A DNA stretch of 6,473 bases, from positions 1 to 6,473 of the forward strand of contig JAGGYV010000162.1 of assembly GCA_021162325.1 (NCBI GenBank). Direction: 5' to 3'. This document shows positions 1 through 4,833 of the stretch, one piece after another. This stretch comes from Desulfobacteraceae bacterium (GTDB lineage: Bacteria; Desulfobacterota; Desulfobacteria; Desulfobacterales; Desulfosalsimonadaceae). Numbering within the stretch: the stretch's first letter is position 1; each line of letters starts with the position of its first letter. A model generated the notes under the pieces. The model saw nothing but the letters and a program-made list of their open reading frames with translations, was not told the DNA's origin and did not search any database. The position numbers were made by a program, and so were the translations under genes.

Positions 1-8
1 GACACAAA

Positions 9-38
9 TTGAATAATCATATTCTATAAAATTATAAT
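9..38 (+). promoter_or_regulatory. Possible sigma70-type promoter for the first lipoprotein gene
   Basis: TTGAAT at 9-14 and TATAAT at 33-38 are separated by 18 bases and resemble the -35 and -10 consensus. The region is so AT-rich that chance matches are likely. Position relative to the gene, about 80 bases upstream of the start codon, is plausible. Confidence 0.3.
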
Positions 39-54
39 AATTTATTATTATAAT
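31..54. repeat. Perfect AT-only inverted repeat upstream of the lipoprotein array
   Basis: The arms attataataa (31-40) and ttattataat (45-54) are perfect reverse complements around a 4-base ttta loop. Every base is A or T. It lies 67 bases upstream of the first lipoprotein start and overlaps the possible -10 element at 33-38, so it could be an operator or simply a melting-prone promoter region. As a hairpin it would be weak, and an inverted repeat of this kind can arise by chance in AT-rich DNA. Confidence 0.5.
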
Positions 55-121
55 AAATAGTTGTATGGCGTTCCGTAAGCAGTACAGCGGTTTTGATTTT
101 TTAATCGGAGAAGGAGAGAGA

Positions 122-565
122 ATGAAATTAAATATTCGTCTGGTCGTGCTGTTATTTTTTGTGATGCTTTTAAGCCTTGGGTTGTATGCCTGCACCAAAG
201 AAAAGAAAGTTGGTGAAGTGGTTGTGATTGAAAAAGAGTTTAAGTTAGTGAAAGATGGCAAGTACTCTTTTTCACTGGACGTTACCGGCAAAGTAAAGAA
301 TGTTGGTGATGTTGATTTAAAAAGTATCGTTGTTACCGGTTATTGCCGGTCCTGTAACGAAATAATGGTAGGCAATACATGGTATTCCACCGAGCAGGTC
401 CGAAGTCAGGAACAAAATGATGTTATCAGTTATCTGGTTGTCGGTGATACGGCGGTTTTCAGCTTTCATGATATTGCATTCTATTATACACAGCTTGGCG
501 AAGAACCATCAGAACTGCCTGAGAAACTTGAAGTCGTTATTGAATCCTTTGAGACAGTCGAGTAA
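122..565 (+). CDS. Lipoprotein paralog 1 (FxLYD-like, CxxC-containing)
   Basis: This is a predicted 147-residue exported lipoprotein of unknown function. Residues 1-24 form a lipoprotein signal peptide: basic N-terminus (K2, R6), a hydrophobic core, and lipobox L-Y-A-C with the lipidated Cys at 24. Thr follows the Cys, not Asp, so outer-membrane sorting is expected if the E. coli Lol rule applies. A charged linker (26-32) leads to a probable beta-sandwich domain with the core G-K-V-K-N-V-G-D-V-D (56-65), then Y-C-R-S-C with Cys 75 and 78, a G-D-x-x-x-F-S-F segment (108-115) and the ending S-F-E-T-V (142-146). The frame is open from an ATG at 65, but the ATG at 122 is chosen: AAGGAG lies at 111-116 with a 5-base spacer, and only this start gives a normal signal peptide. 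The core resembles FxLYD-type domains, a fold similarity judged by eye only. It is the first of four paralogs on this strand. Confidence 0.85.
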   Translation: MKLNIRLVVLLFFVMLLSLGLYACTKEKKVGEVVVIEKEFKLVKDGKYSFSLDVTGKVKNVGDVDLKSIVVTGYCRSCNEIMVGNTWYSTEQVRSQEQNDVISYLVVGDTAVFSFHDIAFYYTQLGEEPSELPEKLEVVIESFETVE

Positions 566-911
566 AGATTTTATTTTTATGATTTTAGTGTTATATTAAT
601 TAGAGTTGTTTGTGCGCGTATCAATTTTGACAAACTCATAAAAAGTCGAATTCTGATGGCAAATAAAAAAGTTCCACCAAATCATAAAATTGGAAAGGCG
701 CGCAAATCCTGAGTAATGATTCGTGCTTATCGTACCATGAAGAAGCGAAGGATGCAGCGCAACACAGAATTTGGACTTCCAAATAACTCATCCATAACCT
801 TTTGAAATGATAGACAAGTTATTTTTCTGATACAGTGGTAATTCGTCACCATGAAAAGCTTTTTACGAAACCATCAATTTTATTATTTTGTTTCCAGAGA
901 GGATTGAGAGC
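566..911. other. 346-base intergenic stretch between lipoprotein genes 1 and 2
   Basis: No convincing gene is visible here. The stretch contains the inverted-repeat element at 627-878 and, near its right end, the Shine-Dalgarno-like AGAGAGGA (896-903) for the next gene. A TTGACA at 627-632 sits inside a repeat arm and has no good -10 partner. The gap is much larger than the 41 bases between genes 3 and 4, which fits insertion of a repeat into a once tighter array. Confidence 0.6.
627..878. repeat. Probable dispersed inverted-repeat element
   Basis: Three related arms are visible. The left arm (627-655) contains gacaaactcataaaaagtc followed by gaattctg. An inner right arm (765-780, cagaatttggacttcc) matches the left arm in reverse complement over aagtc and aattctg, with a small gap. 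An outer right arm (858-878, agctttttacgaaaccatca) matches 627-647 in reverse complement at about 13 of 21 positions, including an aaaaag block. The interior has no coding potential that I can see. This looks like the small scattered repeats with gacaaactcgtaaaaag-type ends that I recall from deltaproteobacterial genomes. That recall is unverified, and the exact ends are uncertain. Confidence 0.45.
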
Positions 912-1355
912 ATGTTTTATTATAATCGATTGGCAGCGTTTTTTTCATTTTTATTAATTGTAAGTCTTTGTTTTGTATCCTGTGCAGAAAAAAAAGAAGG
1001 TAAGGTGATTGTTACTGAGCAGGAATTCAGCATTCGGCAGGATGCGGAATTTAACTGGGTGATTAATGCAACGGGCAAAATTCGAAATGTTGGTGATGTG
1101 GATGTCAAAAAAGTGGTGGTCACCGGATATTGCCGGTCCTGTAGTGAAATGTTGGTAGCCGGGCAATGGTTTGTTTCCGGGACTGAAAAAAGATCGGAAC
1201 AAAAAGATATTATCAGCTACCTCACAACCGGGGATGAAGAGGAATTCAGTTTCGAAGAAGTTGCATTTTATTTTAACCAGAGTGGGCAGGGTCCGGAAAG
1301 TATGCCGGATAATCTGGAAATCGTTATTGACTCTTTCGAAACCGTTGATGGCTGA
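912..1355 (+). CDS. Lipoprotein paralog 2 (FxLYD-like, CxxC-containing)
   Basis: This is a predicted 147-residue lipoprotein of unknown function, collinear with paralog 1. The signal peptide spans residues 1-24 with lipobox F-V-S-C (Cys24), followed by Ala, so outer-membrane sorting is likely. The linker is E-K-K-E-G-K. Next come an E-Q-E-F-S-I-R-Q segment (36-43), the core G-K-I-R-N-V-G-D-V-D (55-64), the strand K-K-V-V-V-T-G (66-72), Cys 74 and Cys 77 in Y-C-R-S-C, G-D-E-E-E-F-S-F (107-114), an aromatic A-F-Y-F stretch and the ending S-F-E-T-V-D-G. The frame opens at an ATG at 888, but 912 is preferred because AGAGAGGA (896-903) sits 8 bases before it. The upstream ATG has no ribosome site and would put charged residues ahead of the signal peptide. 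It is closest to paralog 3 at DNA level, sharing the 20-base stretch at 1098-1117 region, which suggests fairly recent duplication. Confidence 0.85.
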   Translation: MFYYNRLAAFFSFLLIVSLCFVSCAEKKEGKVIVTEQEFSIRQDAEFNWVINATGKIRNVGDVDVKKVVVTGYCRSCSEMLVAGQWFVSGTEKRSEQKDIISYLTTGDEEEFSFEEVAFYFNQSGQGPESMPDNLEIVIDSFETVDG

Positions 1356-1440
1356 TGGGTGTGCGATTAGTCCATAGGTTGAATAAAGACGCTATCGCTT
1401 CTTCTCCATATCCACAACAAATTGAAAATTTATTAGAAGA

Positions 1441-1468
1441 TTGCATTCTGTTTTTGAATGATTATAGT
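1441..1468 (+). promoter_or_regulatory. Possible sigma70-type promoter for lipoprotein genes 3 and 4
   Basis: TTGCAT (1441-1446) and TATAGT (1463-1468) are separated by 16 bases and lie about 55 bases upstream of the gene 3 start codon. The 168-base gap before gene 3 leaves room for a separate promoter. The match is modest and unproven. Confidence 0.3.
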
Positions 1469-1523
1469 TTTTAGGCGTAATTGTTTTTCAGTTTGTTTTC
1501 CCCGTTGAAATGGAGGGTTTGAA

Positions 1524-1970
1524 GTGAAATTTTTTCAGCAGCTATTAATTTTTATTCTGACAGTGGTCTTGAGCCTTTGCCTGGTTGCCTGTTCAAAGGA
1601 AAAAAAACAGGGCAAGGTGATCATTACTGAGCAGGAGTTTGTTTTACGGCAGGATCGAGAAACCAACTTTACAATTGATGCAAAGGGAAAGATCAAAAAT
1701 ATTGGTGAAGTGGATGTCAAAAAAGTGGTTGTTACAGGCTACTGCAGGTCCTGTAATCCTCAATGGATTATCGGTCAATGGGTTATTACGCCGGAAATAG
1801 AAAAAATGCCTAATCAAAAGGATATCATCAGTTATCTCGCCGTTGGAAGTGAAGAATCATTCAGCTTTGAGGAAATCACAGATATGAGATTACGATCGGA
1901 CCAGAAAGCTCCGGAAATGCCGGAAAAGCTGGAAATTGTCATCGAGTCTTTCGAAACGGTGGGAAAATAA
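1524..1970 (+). CDS. Lipoprotein paralog 3 (FxLYD-like, CxxC-containing)
   Basis: This is a predicted 148-residue lipoprotein of unknown function with a GTG start. The start is supported by a strong GGAGGG site at 1512-1517, 6 bases upstream. The signal peptide ends in L-V-A-C (Cys23), followed by Ser. The family features follow in order: linker S-K-E-K-K-Q-G-K, E-Q-E-F-V-L-R-Q (36-43), core G-K-I-K-N-I-G-E-V-D (55-64), Y-C-R-S-C with Cys 74 and 77, a K-D-I-I-S-Y-L segment, S-F-S-F-E-E and the ending S-F-E-T-V-G-K. It differs after F-E-E: the aromatic A-F-Y-[FY] stretch of the other three copies is replaced by T-D-M-R-L-R-S-D, so one late strand has changed character. Gene 4 starts 41 bases downstream with no terminator between, so the two are probably cotranscribed. 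Confidence 0.85.
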   Translation: MKFFQQLLIFILTVVLSLCLVACSKEKKQGKVIITEQEFVLRQDRETNFTIDAKGKIKNIGEVDVKKVVVTGYCRSCNPQWIIGQWVITPEIEKMPNQKDIISYLAVGSEESFSFEEITDMRLRSDQKAPEMPEKLEIVIESFETVGK

Positions 1971-2011
1971 AGACCTTGTTGAATAATTATTATGAATTAA
2001 GGAAGAAACCA

Positions 2012-2521
2012 ATGAAACGTTGTTCCCGATTTTTTCTGTTAACCTGTTGTTTGTGTATGCTTGTTTTATGCCTGGTTTCCTGCGAAAAGAAAAAAGAAGG
2101 CAAACTTGAGGTGACACAACAGTCGTTCCAATTGCGTCAGTTTAGCGATAATGGGTGGTCCATCGATGCAACCGGGAAAATAAAGAATATTGGAGAGGTG
2201 GACGTCAAAAAAGTTGCGGTTACCGGCAGATGTAAAACATGTGTTGATGTGTGGGTTCCTGGGAGGTGGTTTGTTGCCACTGAAAGCGAAGATATCAGTG
2301 TTTCGGACAAGGATGAGATTGTCAAATCCATTGGTGCCGGTGACGAAGAATATGCTTTTGACCAGGTAGATATTATCGGCTATATTGCAATTGGTGCTGA
2401 AGAAGAATTTCTCGCCAAAGATATCGCATATTTTTATACCCGGTCTGTCGATCAAAAACCGGACCCCATGCCGACTGAACTGGATATTATCATCAAATCA
2501 TTTGAAACATTTGATAAATGA
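2012..2521 (+). CDS. Lipoprotein paralog 4, with internal duplication
   Basis: This is a predicted 169-residue lipoprotein of unknown function, the longest of the four. The ATG at 2012 is chosen over an in-frame TTG at 1976 because AAGGAAG (1999-2005) lies 6 bases before it and the signal peptide then begins M-K-R. The lipobox is L-V-S-C (Cys24) followed by Glu. The signal peptide is unusually Cys-rich, with five cysteines before the lipidated one. The core G-K-I-K-N-I-G-E-V-D (55-64) is intact, while the CxxC pair (Cys 74 and 77) sits in R-C-K-T-C instead of Y-C-R-S-C. The extra length is mainly a diverged tandem duplication: residues 100-118 and 119-137 both align without gaps to the single K-D-I-I-S-Y segment of paralog 2. 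It ends S-F-E-T-F-D-K. The stop codon is 4 bases from the stop of the convergent ligase gene. Confidence 0.85.
   Translation: MKRCSRFFLLTCCLCMLVLCLVSCEKKKEGKLEVTQQSFQLRQFSDNGWSIDATGKIKNIGEVDVKKVAVTGRCKTCVDVWVPGRWFVATESEDISVSDKDEIVKSIGAGDEEYAFDQVDIIGYIAIGAEEEFLAKDIAYFYTRSVDQKPDPMPTELDIIIKSFETFDK
2309..2422 (+). repeat. Internal tandem duplication within lipoprotein 4
   Basis: Two adjacent blocks of about 19 codons start at 2309 (K-D-E-I-V) and 2366 (V-D-I-I-G). Each aligns to the same single segment in paralogs 1-3. Shared features are a D-x-I start, a central Gly and acidic run E-E-[YF], and a closing [VI]. DNA identity between the blocks is low, so the duplication is old or was selected to diverge. 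Confidence 0.65.
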
Positions 2522-2525
2522 CCCT

Positions 2526-3779
2526 CTAAATTTTATTTTTTTCTTTTAAGCGAATAGCCACCGGAATGCCGATATTTTCTAATAGATTATTTTCCGCGTG
2601 CTTAATTAAGGTTTCCAGTTTTTTTATTTCATCTGAAAAGATCGCATCATTAACCGGTATCCATACTTCTATATATTTCTTTTCATCCCGTTTTTTGATG
2701 TAAAATTTAGACGCATCGGACGGGAGATCCAGCAGTGTTTGAATTGAACGCTGGATTTGGTTTATGTGGATTTTGACTCCGTCAATGTTTATCAGGTCAT
2801 CTGTGCGATCTCCCCGCCAGTCGATGCGCGAAAGTCCTCTTCCGCATGCGCAGGGTTGGGTGATGATTTTTGCTTTATCGCCTGTTTTAAATCGAATCAG
2901 CGGGAACGCGCGGGTTGTCAGGGTGGTCAGTACAAGCTCGCCAAATTGCCCTTCCGGCAGTATGTTGCCGGTTGCCGGGTCCACAATTTCGGGCAGAAAG
3001 TGATCTTCATTGATGTGAAGGCCTTCATGGGCATCACATTCAAATGCAATGGCCGGACCCGGCACTTCACTGAGTCCGTAATGGGTCCAGACATTGACAT
3101 TTAGATCTTGTTCCAGTGATCGTTGGTCTTCTTTATTAATTGCTTCCCCGATAAGAATGAGTGTTTTTAATTCAAAAATATTGGTATTAATCTCATTTTT
3201 ACGGACATAATTTATTAGTTGGAGCGCCGAAGACGGGGTGGTGATGAGCACAGATGTTTTGTAGTCCCTGAGCACCATCAGTCTTTTTTCTATGGACATG
3301 GGCGTGTGCGGAATAACACTGGCCTCTAACGCTTCTGCGCCGTGTTTATAATCCCGTCCCCAGTTTGCCAGCCCCGGATTTAAAGTGATTTGAAGAATAT
3401 CATGGGCTGTGATATCTGATGCGCAAAGCGCTCTTGCCAGAATGGATTGCCAGTTCGACAGATCCTGGGCAGTGTAGCCGCTGACGGTGGGCTTATGGGT
3501 GGTTCCGGGCACGGTATGAATCCGGACAATATCCCGCAACGGAACGGCAAACAGATTATACGGATAGTTCTCACTGATATTCTGTCGTTCCATAAACGGC
3601 AATCGGCCAATATCTGACAGGGATTCAATCTGAGACAGATCGATGCCCATTTCCTTGAAGCGTTTTTTATGAAAGGGGACATTCCGGTATGCCCGGTTTA
3701 ATGTGCTTTGAAGGCGCTCCAGTTGAAGCTGGTTTTTTTCTTCAGGGCTTATGCGAATAAAGTCATCATTTATCATCAT
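2526..3779 (-). CDS. PaaK-like adenylate-forming ligase with altered P-loop and short C-terminus
   Basis: This 417-residue cytoplasmic protein belongs to the phenylacetate-CoA ligase (PaaK) branch of the AMP-binding superfamily; typical members activate an aryl or other carboxylic acid to its acyl-CoA through an acyl-AMP. Family landmarks in order are V-P-F-H (34-37), L-F-A-V-P-L (76-81), G-A-E (147-149), Y-G-L-S-E (234-238) followed by G-P-x-x-A-F-E-C, G-L-H-I-N-E-D-H-F-L-P-E (253-264), G-E-L-V-L-T-T-L (280-287), R-F-K-T-G-D (296-301), C-A-C-G-R (310-314) and D-R-T-D-D (324-328). Two things are odd. The usual S-S-G-T-T-G-K-P loop reads V-P-G-T-T-H-K-P (90-97). The protein also ends at K-E-K-N-K-I, before the usual PaaK tail with P-R-S-E-G-K. 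The start at 3779 has GGAG (3786-3789) 6 bases upstream and overlaps the livF end by 14 bases; a second ATG at 3776 is possible. The frame stays open to 3890, but that part is livF sequence. Substrate is unknown. It may be a non-CoA adenylating enzyme or a degenerate paralog. Confidence 0.88.
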   Translation of the reverse strand: MMINDDFIRISPEEKNQLQLERLQSTLNRAYRNVPFHKKRFKEMGIDLSQIESLSDIGRLPFMERQNISENYPYNLFAVPLRDIVRIHTVPGTTHKPTVSGYTAQDLSNWQSILARALCASDITAHDILQITLNPGLANWGRDYKHGAEALEASVIPHTPMSIEKRLMVLRDYKTSVLITTPSSALQLINYVRKNEINTNIFELKTLILIGEAINKEDQRSLEQDLNVNVWTHYGLSEVPGPAIAFECDAHEGLHINEDHFLPEIVDPATGNILPEGQFGELVLTTLTTRAFPLIRFKTGDKAKIITQPCACGRGLSRIDWRGDRTDDLINIDGVKIHINQIQRSIQTLLDLPSDASKFYIKKRDEKKYIEVWIPVNDAIFSDEIKKLETLIKHAENNLLENIGIPVAIRLKEKNKI

Positions 3780-4506
3780 AAAATTCTCCGTAATCTTTGC
3801 CAAGGTAAGCTCTTTTGACCTCCTGGTCCGCCAGAAGTTCTGATGCCGCCCCCTGCAGGACCACCGTGCCGGTTTCGAAAACATAGCCATAATCAGCTAT
3901 CTGGAGCGCCGCCTGGGCATTCTGCTCAACAAGGAGTATGGTGATTCCATCGTTTCGCAACGCTTCCAGAATCTGGAATATTTTTTCAACAATCAGCGGC
4001 GCCAATCCCATTGATGGCTCATCTAAAAGGAGCAGTTTAGGATGTGACATAAGTGCGCGACCGATGGCGAGCATTTGCTGTTCTCCCCCTGAAAGCGTCC
4101 CGGCTGCCTGTTTTGACCGTTGCCTTAAAATCGGAAACAGTTCCAGAACTTTTTCCAGGGTCTGTTTCACCGCGGCGTGTTGTCGTTTCCGATACATGGT
4201 GTAGGCACCGAGCTTCAGGTTGTCCAGAACACTGATGGGCGGAAAAATCAAACGGCCTTCCGGCACCAGGCTGATTCCCCGCTTGACAACCGCAGGTGGA
4301 TCGAGCCCTTTAAGGGGATTACCTTCAAATGTGATTTCGCCTTCCCAGCCCGGTAGCAAACCGAAAATCGCCTCAAGGAGTGTACTTTTTCCGGAACCGT
4401 TTGCGCCGATTAATGTAATGATCTGGCTTTTTTTGATTGAAAGACTGACGCCTTTGACGGCCATTATCCGACCGTAGTAGCATTTCAGGTTTCTGATTTG
4501 CAGCAT
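3766..4506 (-). CDS. livF: Branched-chain amino acid-type ABC transporter ATP-binding protein LivF
   Basis: This is the 246-residue second ATPase of a Liv (HAAT family) importer, working on the cytoplasmic face with LivG to drive uptake through LivH and LivM. It opens with the typical LivF pattern Y-Y-G-R-I then V-K-G-V-S-L. It has Walker A G-A-N-G-S-G-K-S-T (34-42), the LivF hallmark V-P-E-G-R-x-I-F-P (81-89), the signature L-S-G-G-E-Q-Q-M-L (138-146), Walker B L-L-L-L-D-E-P (158-164), the S-M-G-L-A-P D-loop region, and L-V-E-Q-N (192-196) with Gln in the H-loop position as usual for LivF. All catalytic motifs are intact and the length is normal. No good ribosome site precedes the ATG (GGG is about 11 bases away), perhaps because the repeat-filled gap upstream displaced the native sequence. 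Its 3' end overlaps the ligase start by 14 bases. The substrate could be a branched-chain amino acid, a short amide or an aromatic acid. Confidence 0.95.
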   Translation of the reverse strand: MLQIRNLKCYYGRIMAVKGVSLSIKKSQIITLIGANGSGKSTLLEAIFGLLPGWEGEITFEGNPLKGLDPPAVVKRGISLVPEGRLIFPPISVLDNLKLGAYTMYRKRQHAAVKQTLEKVLELFPILRQRSKQAAGTLSGGEQQMLAIGRALMSHPKLLLLDEPSMGLAPLIVEKIFQILEALRNDGITILLVEQNAQAALQIADYGYVFETGTVVLQGAASELLADQEVKRAYLGKDYGEFYDDK

Positions 4507-4571
4507 GGTTTTGCTAACCCGATTTACTTTTATGCTTAATTAACTTCTGTTTTTTCTGAAATATCTTGTAA

Positions 4572-4597
4572 GGCGGATTAGCGAAGCGTAATCCGCC
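4572..4597. repeat. Palindromic repeat copy A
   Basis: Perfect 9-base arms, ggcggatta (4572-4580) and taatccgcc (4589-4597), flank an 8-base loop, gcgaagcg. It resembles the scattered GTAGGGTGGATTA-type palindromic repeats found in many bacterial genomes; that recognition is from memory. There is no T-run after it on either strand, so it is not an obvious terminator. Confidence 0.75.
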
Positions 4598-4628
4598 ATA
4601 TATAATTATTTCATTGAATCTCATATGC

Positions 4629-4654
4629 GGTGGATTACGCTCCGCTAATCCACC
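4629..4654. repeat. Palindromic repeat copy B, opposite orientation to copy A
   Basis: Perfect 9-base arms, ggtggatta (4629-4637) and taatccacc (4646-4654), flank the loop cgctccgc. The reverse complement of this copy differs from copy A at only 3 of 26 positions. It is followed by ctacgc, the reverse complement of gcgtag, matching the gta that precedes copy A. The two copies, 31 bases apart and inverted, could be the termini of a roughly 90-base miniature element. The arms differ between copies by compensatory changes (gc against gt and cc against ca pairing), which keep each hairpin intact. Confidence 0.75.
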
Positions 4655-4735
4655 CTACGCAGCCTTTTTTCATGATCATGCCTTTGTTTTGACATTTTTT
4701 TTAATCACATTGTTTAATATTGTTTTTGGTTTTTT

Positions 4736-4763
4736 CATTCAACATTCAACATTCAACATTCGA
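4736..4763. repeat. Heptanucleotide tandem repeat (cattcaa, 4 units)
   Basis: Three exact cattcaa units are followed by one cattcga unit. On the - strand, the transcribed strand of the liv genes, it reads as gaatgtt-type heptads. It lies in the untranslated gap between livG and livF. Confidence 0.85.
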
Positions 4764-4784
4764 TGTTTATCTTTTTCTGTAAAC

Positions 4785-4833
4785 CTTCCATCTTCCACCT
4801 TCAGTCTTCCCTCTTCAGTCTTCAGTCTTCCGT
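4785..4833. repeat. Second heptanucleotide tandem array (cttcagt-type, 7 units)
   Basis: Seven contiguous heptads all start with cttc: cttccat, cttccac, cttcagt, cttccct, cttcagt, cttcagt and cttccgt. The right end lies inside livG: the - strand reading encodes the last Thr-Glu-Asp residues, and the TGA stop (4822-4824) is formed by an actgaag unit. Units vary at positions 5-7 but keep the 7-base phase, so the array is an aged or interrupted microsatellite. Confidence 0.85.

Larger units (their letters stand above)
4507..4821. other. 315-base repeat-filled gap between livG and livF
   Basis: In most liv operons livG and livF abut or overlap; here they are separated by repeats and no gene is visible. 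Going right, the gap holds an AT-rich leader next to livF (4507-4567), a pair of inverted 26-base palindromes (4572-4654), a T-rich stretch (4665-4735), a cattcaa heptad array (4736-4763) and a second heptad array (4785-4833) that runs past the livG stop codon. An 84-codon open frame on the + strand across 4614-4868 is composed of these repeats and is not believable as a gene. Confidence 0.75.

Noticed and set aside
65..121. N-terminal extension of lipoprotein 1 from the ATG at 65
   Set aside because: It would bury the signal peptide behind 19 polar residues and lacks a ribosome site, whereas AAGGAG precedes the ATG at 122.
627..655. Promoter with perfect TTGACA at 627-632 for lipoprotein 2
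   Set aside because: The matching -10 position reads attctg, a poor match, and the TTGACA is part of a repeat arm about 280 bases from the gene.
2066..2455. 129-codon open frame antisense to lipoprotein 4
   Set aside because: It lies wholly opposite a gene with clear paralogs and a signal peptide, and its own translation shows no family features.
3780..3890. Longer ligase starting at 3890
   Set aside because: The extra 37 residues are an out-of-frame reading of the livF end with no resemblance to PaaK N-termini; the 3779 start has a proper ribosome site.
4572..4654. Palindromes as a rho-independent terminator of livG
   Set aside because: On the transcribed - strand neither hairpin is followed by a T-run. 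The T-run at 4665-4670 follows copy B only on the + strand, where no gene needs it.
4736..4833. CRISPR array or phase-variation switch of LivG
   Set aside because: Units are only 7 bases with no spacers, and the stop codon falls within the first actgaag unit, so gain or loss of later units cannot shift the LivG reading frame.
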